Shown one piece after another: positions 32,392 through 44,305 of a stretch of 64,000 nt of DNA. Made by a program: the position numbers and the translations under genes. Position 1 is the stretch's first letter. The number at the start of each line of letters is the position of its first letter. Below the pieces are notes generated by a model. It had not been told where the DNA came from. It ran no database searches and worked only from the letters and a program-made list of their open reading frames with translations. Source of the stretch: Vitellaria paradoxa (taxonomy: Eukaryota > Streptophyta > Magnoliopsida > Ericales > Sapotaceae); NCBI GenBank assembly GCA_019916065.1, contig CM034237.1, positions 59,158,590 through 59,222,589 on the forward strand, written 5' to 3'.

Positions 32392-33604
32392 TGTTTAATC
32401 ATCATATGTCTCTTGGTGTCCCAATTAAGGGATTGTTTTAATTTAAGAACATTTAACCTAAATTTAGTAATCACAAGATTTTTACACTCCGTTTAAAAAT
32501 ATTTCTATTTTAGAATTCATTTGATTTTATTTGATTTGATAAATAAAATTTTGTGTTTGGAACATATGCTTGAATTTAAAAATTGAATGGATTGATTTGA
32601 GGAATTTCCAAATTTAACCCTATTAATAGAAAATAAAAAAATAATAAGTATAATATATGAAGATAAATTTATTTACTTATTTAAAATAATTTAAGAAAAA
32701 ATTAATTCTCATTAAAGTCTATTGTTTTGACTTAGATTTCAAATGATATAAAACTATCAAAATTTAAGTTATGAAATAAAATCAAATTTAACTCATAAAA
32801 TTTTATTTTAATTCCAAATACATATAAAAGTTAATAAGAATTCTCACCGAAATGAAATCAGATATTTATCATTCTAAACGTGTTAAGGATTTATAATTTA
32901 TAACTTCTGTGAAAAATAATTAATTAAGCATCTTATTTCTGCCATTCAACAGATCATCTGCAGTGAAAATGTCTCTGAAACCTGCATAATACAGTGCCAT
33001 TTGACAGATCATGTTAGGTGAAAATGTCTCCAATAGGCATCAAAATCTTTATGCTATTTCAAACACTCTGTATGGGACCATAAATGTTACTTTATTAGAA
33101 GATCAATTGGACTAGGCACACTAACAGTGAGAGCAAAAAGTTATCATTTGTGTGATGGAAAGCCAAGCATCCTTGTGTGGTGGCCGCTTTTTACTTTACA
33201 TGCTTTTTGGTTAGCACAGCTTCGGAAGCAACAAAGATCGTGTTGTTAAAAAAATAATAATAAAAATAAAAATAAAAGGGAAAAAAAAGAAAAATATTGT
33301 AGTATTACTTTTAGGGTTCCTTTTACATCTATTTACACATTGCCCTGTACCTTGTTGATTCAGGCTTTGTTTGGTTGCAAAAGCAAACTTTGATATTTTT
33401 GTTAGTATTTTTTATATGATTTTTTCATCAGATTAAATTTAATTTTTCTTTTTAGAAAGTGTAACTTTTGGACTTGTTAATCATACTTAAAAAAAAAAAT
33501 TGAATAATTTATGTATGTATAGGTAAAAGTTAGAACAAATTAAAAAAATCAATTTTTTTCATTCTCTTTTATCCAAATAGATTACTTTTAATTACCCAAA
33601 CGGA
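32151..33604. other. Intergenic, no gene recognised
   Basis: Begins with the presumed promoter of the NHL gene ending at 32150. A trinucleotide (TAA)n tract of about 30 bp lies at 32361-32390. About 32500-32870 is AT-rich. A repeated GACAGATCAT-type word occurs near 32950 and 33003. No coding region is supported. Confidence 0.4.
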
Positions 33605-34493
33605 CATGATGTCACGCCCTTAACTTAATTGTCTGGGACGGACGGCATGAGAATATGAGAACAAAATAAATTTAATAAAAATTTATGCCAAAGTCAAGTT
33701 TCAATGCACTAACAACCGTCATAACAAGTAAATATGTTCTTCATTCCCATATAAAATAAATAAACATCGTCAATCGCGGTAAATTTAAGGCCACATCCTG
33801 GTGAGTAAATTTAAGACTGATACAGTCGCATAAGTCTCATCAACAACAATGCAATCTCATATATAAATTAACTTTGGGACCCATACCCCCAGGGCACACA
33901 CAAAGGGGAATACAACATCTCAATATAAGTAAAATTCTGTAACAGATCAATCTATCGATCTCAACTCAGGTTCGGCTGGCTATTTCTTGGCCTCGTCGGA
34001 TCACCCGTAATATGGATAGAGTAAGTTGACCAACCCATTAGGTAGAACTATGCAAGTGTGTTCTAATGAATATGCTCAAACATACAATATAACTCACAAT
34101 AATAGCAACCAAATATAATATAAAATGCACATGTCATGTTATGCAATGCAAACATCATATAAAAATGCATATGTAATGTAGTGTAATTCTCCAATTCCCA
34201 TTTACTCAAACCTTATCCCAAGTTAAGACCGGACTCAGGCTACTCTTACCTGAGCTGCCTACGTATCCCATATCGGGAATCAGGTCACCGTAGTTCCTGA
34301 TTTTTTTTCCTTATGTCGTGACCAAACTCATGATCAATATAATCATCCCTACATCTCATCAATAAATGTAACAATCACATTATCTCATCAATAAATGTAA
34401 CAATCACATTATCTCAATATATATATAAACCAAATGGGGAACCGTGTTACATCCCCTGGCTCGTCTGCTAGGAAACCGTGTTACACCCCTAGT

Positions 34494-34577
34494 CAGGCAT
34501 CCGCTTATCTGAAGCAGGCATCCGCTCATTTCAAGCAGACATCTGCTCATCTCAAGCAGGCATCCGCTCATTTCAAG
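34494..34577. repeat. 21-bp tandem repeat, four copies, inside the solo LTR
   Basis: Exactly spaced 21-bp units start at 34494, 34515, 34536 and 34557; the unit is close to CAGGCATCCGCTCATTTCAAG. Because the period is a multiple of three, frames on both strands stay open across it, but this is repeat structure and not a gene. Confidence 0.85.
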
Positions 34578-35010
34578 CAGGGTCCGGCTACAATTCGGAG
34601 AAAATCCCATAATATCTCACTTCAATATTAATGCCCAACTCCAAATGATTAATCTTTAGTCATATATATATCGACTGGGAATTATCTGGTATTTTCAAAA
34701 TCTCATATATTTGTCAAATCGTAAACCCAGTCTACATATATAACCGTGACTCAGCACGTCACAATATAAATGTGGTACTCTCAGCCAATCAATATCCTCA
34801 ACATAGACCAGATGATGCTACCCCAACTCTAATGCACATAATATGCTCAATCATATATAATAATTCTTTTCCACAATTATTAACATAAAACAAAGCATGC
34901 CTTAAAATCTCAAAATTTACAATTTTTCTAACATCTTCCCAATTCTATAACATCAACTATAATTTTTCATAACTCTAGGAGCAACATTATGATCCTCCCC
35001 AATTCTTTAG

Positions 35011-35214
35011 AGGTAAAATTAAATTTTTTCCAAACTTTAGAGGTCATTTTGTAATTATTTAAACCTTTAGGATCCACTTTGTAATTATTTAAACTCTTGG
35101 GGTCAACTTCGTAATTATCTAAAATTTTGGGGGCTATTTTATAATTATCCAAAACTTTAAGGGTCAATTTGTGATTATCTAAAAATTTTGGGCCCAAATT
35201 GTAATATTTCTAAC
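35011..35214. repeat. 30-bp tandem repeat, about 6.5 copies, inside the solo LTR
   Basis: Units start every 30 bp from 35011 and share a core close to GTCAATTTGTAATTATTTAAA. Copies differ by several substitutions but the spacing is exact. Subrepeats of this kind are common in long plant LTRs. Confidence 0.8.
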
Positions 35215-36073
35215 TATTTTCTCTATTCCTTTCTCTTTTTTCTTTTTTTTCTTTTTCTTTTTTTTTTTTTTCCCGTTTCTTCTCCGGTGAGCGCCCAGCG
35301 AAATGGCTTCCAATTTCGGACTTACTTCTGATTATTAGTCTACATTTAATCATTTTCATACAAAATGAACATATAAAAATTTATCTTAAAATTTCTATAT
35401 ATCATTTATGTAATTATCATAACTTAAAAGTATGAAAAATTTAACATATATACACATATATATACACACCCGTATATATATATATATATATATACATATC
35501 TCACAAAACTTTATTAAATCAAGCATATAAATATTACAAAATGATCCTTACAACGTCTAGAACATAAATATAGGTCCCATTTACCTCAAATCTAAAGAGA
35601 AAATGAGAAATAAAGATAATTTAGTTTAGTCAACAAACCTTTAGGCGTTGATTTCTCTCACCTCGAGCAAAATTACACGAAACGAACACTGCCATAGCGT
35701 TCACGGTGTCAAAAACTATCCGGGTCTACCTTCCTTCCTTCCCAAATCCCTCTCTCTCTTCCCTCTCTTTCCCTCTCTCTCTCTTTTCTCTCTCCCCGTG
35801 GTCTCCCTGGAAACCCACGACCCAAAAAAGAAAAAAACCTCCAAAAGCAAGAGGAAAAAAAAAATAAAAAAGAAATTGAAATGAAACGAAAGAAGAAGAA
35901 GGAAAGAAGAGAAAAAGAACGGGCCTTAGGCCCAGTTTGTCTAATTCAACATTATTTCAGATTATTTTTAGTTCAGAAAAATAAAATAATTAAATTTTAT
36001 CTCTAATTTAATATTTTATCAGCTTAAAATAATATATAAATTGTCAAATTTAAATACTGGGTGTTACACATGA

Positions 36074-36246
36074 GTTCTTAGATTTCTTTCTTTTTTTTTT
36101 TTATGAATACCATTAATACATTAAAAATTTCAAATTCTAAGAAAAGATATTAAATTTTGGTAAAAAATCATATAAAACAAAAAAAAAAATTACAAAAAAT
36201 AAATAATAACTTTTTCTTAATCGAAACAAACCTCAATCTGTTTTAA

Positions 36247-36279
<33 letters not shown>

Positions 36280-36698
36280 CATGAATCACGGTTGCATATG
36301 CAAGAATTTGTAAGGTTTGGAGCTTTACAATTTGTGCCTTGGATCTAGCAGGAAATCCAAGGTTTCAGGTTTCCAGTCCAAAAGCAATGTGCGCGTTTGA
36401 ATTCAAAATGATTAGATATATATATATATATATATAACAATAAAAATTAAGAGTGTAATACATATATCTGAACTGGTGGACGCTAAAATATGGAAAATCA
36501 TCACACACAACTATTTAGGATTGCACGCATTCATAATTCCGCACTTTAATGATGAACAGCCTGATTGGCGGCTACACAAAGTAGCCCCAGAAATTCTTGA
36601 TACATATAAACCTATGGAATTTGCCACTAAGTTACTTGAATTCCAACTCCCTTTGCCGAATATCTAATTTTGCTGATTATCCTATAAACCTCTAGCAA
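36074..36698. other. Intergenic downstream of an NHL gene, with microsatellites
   Basis: A (AAT)n tract of about 33 bp lies at 36246-36278 and an (AT)n tract at about 36415-36436. A short plus-strand open frame at 36476-36667 (63 codons) has no recognised similarity and is not called. Otherwise nothing is seen. Confidence 0.4.
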
Positions 36699-37307
36699 CT
36701 ATATGATCGATGCAGCAAGCTTGATCTTCTTCTTGTTCCCTGAAATCTTCCCATCCGAACCAATTTGTACGCGGCCGTTCAAGTTAATCCCACGGCGCTT
36801 CGTTATAAAAACCAATATGTGATATCGAATTTTTGTCACTAAATTCACGTTAAGTTCTGCACTTGCGTTTGAAATTGAATCAGGTAGTTTCATCCTGTGT
36901 CTTCGGAGACGCACACAGACATACTTTTGATTGGTCCGATGCTTTTTTTGGTAGAAAGAAGGTATAGTTTTCTCACCTATAATATGCTGCCCAGAGCAAA
37001 ACCTCAACAAGGTGGTGTCGTAAAAAATGCCAAACTCTCTGTTTGGGTTTTCAACCTCAAGATCAAACAAGAATGTGCCATTGCCACCACCAATCCCGGC
37101 AGAATTTGCACTACCATTCTTTGTCGCAACTGTGACATGGAACTCCAAGATGGCGTATTTGGGATGTTTGGGCTGCAGGCATAGCCACATGAGGTAGATA
37201 AGGAGACTCCAAAGCACAACAACGTAGAGAATCAATTTGACGCAGTTTCTGGATTCGCCCATATTTGTCTTGACTGTGACAGACCCGAGAAGAGGTTTTG
37301 AAGGCAT
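36699..37307 (-). CDS. NDR1/HIN1-like (NHL) LEA2-domain membrane protein
   Basis: A single-exon gene of 202 aa from the first ATG; a start at residue 16 (MGESRNC) is equally possible and resembles the short N-terminus of the paralogue at 29314. One helix (LILYVVVLWSLLIYLMWLCL) is followed by QPKHPKYAILEFHV and a LEA2 domain with VENPNREFGIFYDTTLLRF. The tail INLNGRVQIGSDGKISG is almost the same as in the gene at 29314. The region after YQKKHRTNQKYV is basic and differs from the paralogues, where an acidic DGQVW or DQQFW segment stands; this may be local divergence. Predicted single-pass membrane protein with an outer LEA2 domain, function unknown. Confidence 0.85.
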   Translation of the reverse strand: MPSKPLLGSVTVKTNMGESRNCVKLILYVVVLWSLLIYLMWLCLQPKHPKYAILEFHVTVATKNGSANSAGIGGGNGTFLFDLEVENPNREFGIFYDTTLLRFCSGQHIIGEKTIPSFYQKKHRTNQKYVCVRLRRHRMKLPDSISNASAELNVNLVTKIRYHILVFITKRRGINLNGRVQIGSDGKISGNKKKIKLAASII

Positions 37308-38669
37308 TTCATATTCTTTCGGTGAGAAGGTAAGTAGGAGAGTAATTTGGTAGATATTTATGGATAAACCATTTGCAAGATTATGCTTTGCTTCTTGGCT
37401 AAGTTAATTCACTTTCTGCAATAAATTACTTTCTGCGAAGTGTTGCCTTGAGTGGAAACTTACCTTTACATTCGTAATCCATCTTGCGATCTCAAAAAAA
37501 TTAGGTATCATTTAATATCACTGTTTTGGTCATATTTTTTATTTAATATTTTTTAAAATAAAAAAAATAGTTAAAAATTAATTTGATCACTTGTATTTTT
37601 GAAACTTGTTTTAAAAAACAGAAATTGAGTTTATACAAAAAATATAAAATGACTTGAGTATTTTAACCCAAAACAAAAAGAAATTTAAAATACGAAAAAC
37701 ATAAAATATCAAGTTAAAAGTATTTTTTATTTTTTGTATTTTGAGATTTTCAAAATATAAATATCACAAAACAAAAAATAAAAAATAAAAATGTAAATCA
37801 AATAACAACTTATTTCACACCTTTTTCATCAATGAAAGTTAAGATTATTGAACAAGTACGAATTATATATAATTCTGTTTGAACTGATACAAAATTCTAA
37901 AAATAGTGAAATATATTGAAAAATTCTAAAAATTATTCACTTTTTATTTTACTGCATGAATTACAAATTCAAAACTTATCTCACTCTATCTCATTTTTTA
38001 TCACTCTAAACGCGCTAATATATATATATATATATATACACACACAATTTCTGGAAGATATAGATAATTCTCATTTGGTAAAGTGTTTGAATACAGCATT
38101 AGGCCATTAAATTAATATTCGAAAATTGTGATAGGTGTGATCCTCGACCCGATTGAGTTGAGGCGTAACTTTTCCACGGGCCACAGATCGAGGAAAGAAA
38201 AGACCTCGACAGGAGTTCAAGACCTGTTCCCACGTAAAGTCAACCATCTTATCAGTTGAATGGCTTGTTCCCAAATTTACGATCACTTCTACCCAGACAG
38301 ATAAACAAACTTTGATATGCCGCTAACAATGAGCATGCATTATGTGTTTGCAAGCATATAAATATATATATATATATATACACATGCCATATGTTATAAA
38401 ACACGAACACAAAGGCAAAGAATTTCAAATCAAAATGACTAATCCTCATCATCTCATACAACATTTTTGGAGCAAACAGAGGGCTCTCTCTCCTACAACT
38501 GATCAAATCCAAACCCCCAATTCAATAACATGATACCTAATATTATTACAAACTCGTTAGCGAATTCAAATTAATTGATTTGTTATTAATCACCTAATTC
38601 TAACAATCAATTAATTTTAACTTTGAATAAAATTGCTCTCTTACGTAAATATAAACATCTAATCTTGAT
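37308..38669. other. Intergenic between NHL genes, no gene recognised
   Basis: AT-rich, with (TA)n tracts at about 38018-38038 and 38363-38382. About 38130-38250 is richer in G/C but encodes nothing recognisable. No coding region is supported. Confidence 0.4.
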
Positions 38670-39516
38670 CTAGGTGAAATAAACGGGGCATTTCTTATCT
38701 CTGTAACTTGCCAAGATTGAACCATCGGGCCCTACTCCGACCACACAGTTGTCGTGCATCCAGTGCCGCTTGCTTTCCCACGTGGACACCGTAAATCGGA
38801 TGGTTGACGTTACTTCAAGTCGGAAAATCACCCCCCCATGAGCAAGATCACCCTGGAACTGCGTCCAAAGTTGGTTGTTCAACGACAACATGGCACCGCT
38901 CAATACGCCGTACAGCACAGTAGAATTCTTGGGCTCCTGAAGAAATGGACCAGAAAAGGGGGCCCCACTGCCAGTGCCACCAATGCTTTGATCCTGATAA
39001 TACAAATTCACCTGTACAGAATACAATTTTCATGTAAATAGTAATAAAGTAGAAAAATAATAAGATAAAATATTAAAATGCAAAAAAATATGACAAAATT
39101 GACTTTTCTGAGTAAATAAATAAGAGAGAAAATAATAATTTCTCAGTGGGCCTATTTGGTCAGCAATTGCTCACCTGCATTGCATCATAGTGAATCTCAA
39201 TGTTTTGATTGGAGTTCCGGGAAGTTACATTGAAGGTCACTTGGGCATTCTCAAACCCATTTGGTTGGGACAAACCAGAGATGGAAAAGTCCCGGATATG
39301 GAACCTGGGTCGGTGGGGACGAAGACTTACCCATAGAATGAAGGTGACAACACCCATAATGAGGAGGAGAGTAAGAAATATTCCACATATTAGCTTGAAG
39401 ATCCTGGTGGTGAGACTTTCTTTCACCCTGTGCACGTAGTAACGAGCTGAGTGGCGCCGCCCGTATTGGTGGCGATCGGGGTTGGAATGAACCGGTACTT
39501 GGTCGTGGGAGTGCAT
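38670..39516 (-). CDS. NDR1/HIN1-like (NHL) LEA2-domain membrane protein, two exons
   Basis: Exons 39175-39516 and 38670-39011 are joined by a GT/AG intron (39012-39174) in phase 0, giving 227 aa. The start at 39516 (MHSHDQVPVHSN) avoids a poly-lysine run that the upstream ATG at 39552 would add. A basic cytosolic region ends in RVKESLTTRIFKLICG, then the helix (IFLTLLLIMGVVTFILWVSL) and RPHRPRFHIRDFSI. The LEA2 domain has FNVTSRNSNQNIEIHYDAM, VTSTIRFTVSTWESKRH and the end VGVGPDGSILASYRDKKCPVYF. From knowledge of the family this resembles the intron-containing NHL clade of Arabidopsis At1g61760, and so is a separate lineage from the three single-exon genes nearby. A membrane-anchored extracellular LEA2 protein is inferred. 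Confidence 0.9.
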
Positions 39517-39552
39517 TTTTTTTTTTTTTTTTTTCACTTGGTGAGTCATCAA

Positions 39553-42093
39553 TTGGGAGGAATGTTAGGGTAACATTAATGGAGAGCCCCATTTTGGGGG
39601 ATTGGTTATAGGATGAGGAAGAAAATTTCTAGTGGGAGAGGAATTACTTTACATTGAAGCCTTTTGCCCGGAGGTGAAGAAAAGAATAATAAGGTTTAAT
39701 TTATGTAACATTAATGGGTGCCATATAGTCCTGTACACGAGAGGTATAGAAGTTTGCTTGGACTGCATGGAAACGCATATATATATTTATATATACCAAG
39801 TCTAAAAATAAATAATTAATGCAGCCTTGTAAATTAATCTCCACCTTTGTTATGAACACTACTCTACGGATAGTTTAAGCAATATAAATTTATGTATATA
39901 ATACAAAGCCTGGTGTTGGTTGGAAGTCATGCATATATTGAATCAAAAGGTACTACACTTTAAGTTTACTTCATGCCGAAGGAAAAAAACCTATTTTTAA
40001 TGAATCGCTAGAAATGAACAGAATATAAATATATGATCCAAGGTAATAGGGATGATTTCTGCATACATATATATATATATATAGCCGTTGCCACCTTATT
40101 GATGATATACACGACATCTTTTGAAGAGGCAATGGAATAATAATATATAAACTGCTGTTTAGTTAGTGGAGGAATGGCGAAATTTGAATTAAGGGACCAC
40201 TTATTAACAAGACAAGCGTTAGGTCAGAGGATCAATCAGTTCACAACGATCGCTCAGCTAACATTAGTTCGTGATAATTTGTTAATAAAGCTCTTGTTTG
40301 GGTTTGCAGGAATGAATTAATATTTAATTTTTTGGGGGGTATTGTTTTAGCATTAATTTGTTTAATTCAATGATATGGGATTCAAACTTCAAGAAATTAA
40401 AAAAAAAAATTAAAGTAGAGTGCAACAACATTCAATGGATGGCAAATGACGGATACCCAAAATATTTTGCTATCAAAATCTAAACTAAAATTTGGGTGTT
40501 GGGTCGAGAGTAAATGTGTCCAATGTAGGATTGGTATACATGTGAGAAATTGTAAATATGATGTATAGTAGACACACTTGTGGTTAGAGCAGATTCAAGA
40601 CTTATAATTAATGGGCATAAAATTATAAATTTAAGATAAATAAGAAAATAATAAAAATAAAATAAAGGCAAAACATAAAAAAAAATAATTTATGACAAAA
40701 AATAACAAAATCAATAAAATTTTAATATAATTTTATAAATAAATGAGAGTGATCTTGTTTGGATCTGCCCATGATTGTGATTGGCATAAAACACACCACC
40801 GACTACAAAAGTCTATACTTTATTCGTAAAATTTACAACTGTTGTGACGTTCTCATGGACTTAAATATCATTGTTGACTACCTAGAAGAAAGCTATCTTT
40901 GCATTAACTTAAACGCATTTATTCAATTTATTATGTATAAAAAAAAATTGAAGCCAGCCTGATCGATGCATGATTAGATTAATTATAATGTGTGAAATTA
41001 TTAGGTTAATAAGAAAGCTACATGTATTATTTCAAACCAGCAACTGATTGCGCTTCCAATAAAGGACAGAGGAACGATTTAATTATTCGTGTGGTACAAT
41101 CCAAACACTTCATTTTCACTTTCTGTGCGAGAAATAGAACCCGTTGGAGCACACCAAACTTTACATGCATGTTAGGGTTACAGATTGTCACTAAAGACTG
41201 CCATTAATTTGTTACAATTCAAAATATCAATTTTAATATTTCTTCTAATCAGTCCTTTTAACTAGTCGATTCGTAAAATGCTTTTTCACTTAGCTATTGG
41301 AGAGGAAATCCTCAGAACATCTTGTCAAACTTTCTTTTTCTAAAGAATTATTTTTTCTTAAAGTGATAAATATTGAAAGTTAGCACATCGTTTAGTAACT
41401 TTTTCTAGTGGTGTATAGAACTACTTTGTGTGTGTATAAAGAAGAAAATTAAGAAAAATATAGATACTGCTTGCAATTGCTTATATATCGCAAGGAACAA
41501 ACCATAGAAAACTTGGATGGATATCCATTTTGTTTGTTATGCAAATTTTGTTTGTTTCATTTCTTCTTGTTCTGGCTGTAATAGTCCTAATTGTTACTTC
41601 CTTTTTGTATTTTGTTAACAAATATAAGTTGCTTTTTTAGATTTTTTTTTTCCTCAATTTTTAATATTTTAAGTATCTATTTTACCATAAAAAAAAAAAG
41701 ACAAATTGTAACCACAGTATCCCTCAATTTTAAGAAAGGGTAATTAATGCAAATTGTGAGAGTTGCAAATTGTGAAATTGCCGCATTTTGTTAGAGATTT
41801 TTTTTAAAATCTACTTTCAGAGTAATGTGACAATAACATTTCTATAATAAAATACATATTAAGAGATAAAAAATAGTAATAAAACATCAAACAAATATTA
41901 TTGTAGCTAAAACAAATAAATTGAATACAAAATACATTTGCACTTACAACATAACAATGAAATCTCAAATGACTTGGAACTTTACATTTCAAGTCCAAAG
42001 CTTAAATCAGAATAAAAAAAAAAAAATTATTCCGTACAAAATATGTAGAGAACCGGGATAACAATTTGGCGGGGGCTTCAAAGTGATGAATTA
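39553..42093. other. Intergenic between NHL and peroxidase genes, no gene recognised
   Basis: AT-rich, with (TA)n tracts at about 39777-39800 and 40067-40082. Several short frames of about 60 codons (such as 40759-40962 and 41022-41207) show no domain, signal peptide or splice context and are not called. Confidence 0.4.
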
Positions 42094-42509
42094 TCAGTTA
42101 ACCTTGGTGCAAACTCTCCTGATTTCACCAGCTTTACCAGTAAGAACTCCAATCCTACCCATTTTAACCATAGAGACTCCAAAATCTTTGAAGAAGGTCG
42201 ATCCATCGGTGGTAGCTTGAAGCTTAACATAACCCTTTGTCTCACCATTATCAAGTAGAGCTGCATCAGTCCCGAAAAGCCCTCTTCTTTTAGCCACGAG
42301 CGCGTAGTAAGATGAATCAAATGTCTTGAAGCTTCCCGGATCCATCTCTACAATTGAATTCTGATCTCCTGGCTTGCATGCGAGCTTCAACTTTTTGATG
42401 TAATTTGGATCCAATGTCGGATCAGTGTCGCCCTTTCCGGTGAAGTTGTAGAGACGGTCGTTGAAGGAAGAACAGTGAGAAATCCCAATAGTGTGTCCAC
42501 CTGATGAGG

Positions 42510-42543
<34 letters not shown>

Positions 42544-44161
42544 CAATGTAATTAATAAAAATGTTCCTTTCCAATTACCAAAAAAAAATTGTTCCTTTCC
42601 GTCTAATATTTTAAATGGGATCAATGGTGATATACAATTTAATAATTAAAATATGACAATTCGTTATCACTTAAAAAAAGTTATTAGTCTCATTTGTTTG
42701 ACTCTTCACATGTGATGAAAACGATTAAATTTTAGTAGAAAAAAGTAATAGGTGTAACATTATGATTTTGATGCGTATTATTATTTTCTCGTTAACTAGT
42801 CACCGTGTCAAAATATTTAAAAGAAAGTAAAGAAAAATAATATATTGTCAAGAATTTTTATTAAAATTTATGACAAATATGTAGCAATGATAGTTCTATA
42901 AAATGAAACTTGTTAGTAGGTTAAATGTTTGAAAATAGTTAAATTATAACTGTAAATTTTGATAAAATAGCTTTACTCAAAATTAAAATATCATGTAAAT
43001 AAAAAAATGGCTACAATTGAAAATATTTCCTCGCACAAAGGGAGATTAAAAATTCAATATAGAATATTAAATAAACAACAAACAAGATTGACTTTTGAAT
43101 CTTGGAGAAAACGTTGTCAAATCACGTCGCAGAGGGCAAACTTACACTTTGAGTGATACTTTGCTATTACAAATTTCATAAATGAAAAAAAAAAATAAAA
43201 AAAAAAAAACAAACAAAATGATATACAGACCCATCAACCCGTCACTTAAAAAAAAAAGTTAAATAATTTATTTATGTATTACATAAATACTATTGGCTAA
43301 AACATTGTAAAAAATTAAATAAATAAATAAATAAAATTGCTAGATAGAAAAACTACTTAGATACCCGATAGCACTGCAAGGTCTTTCACACTAAGACCCC
43401 TTCGATGGAAGTGTGCCTTCAATGCGCTAATGTTTGCGAAAGGGGGTATTAGATTACCCAAGGCCTCGTTGATATTTGACACAGTTCCATCTCTTCGGCC
43501 AGTTTCAACTTCCCAGTGAGGCCCCATGGTCTGAGAGTCAATAGAGTTCACGACCTGATTAGTACTACTCCGTGGCATAGACTTAATTGGTTTCAATTTA
43601 CATGAAGGATAAAAAGGTGTAAGATCAATGGAATGTAATCGAAATATGTGTTACCGCAGTTGTCACATCCCTAGCTACAATGGCCAAGATGTCAGCACAG
43701 GAAACAATTCCAGGACACTCTTTCTCTAATGCAGTCTTGACCTTATCGATAATTTGGAATCCTCTAAGGCTCAGATTCGGGAATGCATCTTTTTCAGCTT
43801 GTTTTGTTGGAGAGTTCAACAGCAGTGACGCCTCACAGCCCTGCAAAAATAAAAACGAGTTAGAGAGAAATTATTGTGTTTAAAAGCTTAGAATATGATC
43901 TTAATGATATATATAAATATACATGTGTATGCATACCCTAACGAAACAATCATGGAAGTGCATTCTCAACAAAGGACCAGCAAGAGATGGTGCCACTGAC
44001 ATGACTGGATCTATCGTTTTCTTAACTATGGTCTCAGCTGAAGGGCAAGTTTCCTCGTAAAACCCTACTCTCAAGCCTTGCCCATTTGCAAGGTTGAAAA
44101 CAACAACGGATAGAACAATCGTACTGAGCAAGAAACATGATGAGAGCTTTGAATTAGCCAT
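42094..44161 (-). CDS. Class III secretory peroxidase, four exons
   Basis: Exons 43937-44161, 43655-43840, 43365-43530 and 42094-42500 join in frame to 328 codons (327 aa), the normal size and the canonical four-exon layout. The start at 44161 gives a signal peptide ([21 protein letters not shown]) ending before [13 protein letters not shown]. Distal haem residues are Arg66 and His70 in RMHFHDCF, and the proximal His is about residue 195 in LSGGHTIG. Other family marks are [27 protein letters not shown] and the ending [11 protein letters not shown]. It should oxidise phenolic substrates with hydrogen peroxide in the cell wall or vacuole. A longer frame starting at 44305 would hide the signal peptide and is rejected. 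Intron 3 (42501-43364) has an (AAT)n tract next to its acceptor. Confidence 0.95.
42511..42543. repeat. (AAT)n microsatellite, about 11 units, 10 bp from the exon 4 acceptor of the peroxidase
   Basis: A 33-bp trinucleotide tract that reads (ATT)n on the gene's strand. It directly precedes CCCTCATCAG, the acceptor of exon 4, and so stands where the polypyrimidine tract and branch region are expected. Confidence 0.85.
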
Positions 44162-44238
44162 GTCAGAAGACAAAGCCTCTAACGAAGTGAACTTTTTGCC
44201 TACTTTGCCTGCAATGAAATGCTGAAATATTGTGTCTT

Positions 44239-44247
44239 CTTTTATAG
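44239..44247 (-). promoter_or_regulatory. TATA box of the peroxidase gene
   Basis: CTATAAAAG on the minus strand lies about 80 bases upstream of the start codon at 44161, matching the plant TATA consensus at a normal distance for a short 5' UTR. The transcription start is inferred about 30 bases downstream. Confidence 0.6.
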
Positions 44248-44305
44248 ACCCCCAGCCCTGGAAAGCCGTTGTTATACCCCATGGCGGAGCCGGGGCACAT
44301 GCCAT

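Larger units (their letters stand above)
33605..36073. mobile_element. Solo LTR, 2459 bp, with 5-bp target duplication CATGA
   Basis: The element runs from TGTCACGCCC (33610) to GGGTGTTACA (36068), so it has TG...CA ends within a short inverted repeat, and is flanked by the direct repeat CATGA (33605-33609 and 36069-36073). No primer-binding site, gag/pol sequence or second LTR lies beside it, so it looks like a solo LTR left by LTR-LTR recombination. The length of about 2.4 kb fits long-LTR Ty3/gypsy lineages, but without internal sequence the lineage is an inference. It sits between two NHL genes. Confidence 0.75.

Noticed and set aside
34404..34631. Short ORFs with heptad repeats on both strands
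   Set aside because: They come from the 21-bp tandem array within the solo LTR.
42078..42320. Alternative-frame ORF over the last peroxidase exon
   Set aside because: Shadow of the real coding frame, which has family motifs to its stop at 42094.
43901..44305. Longer N-terminus for the peroxidase starting at 44305
   Set aside because: It would put 48 unrelated residues before the signal peptide, and the TATA box at 44239-44247 lies inside it. The start at 44161 fits the family.
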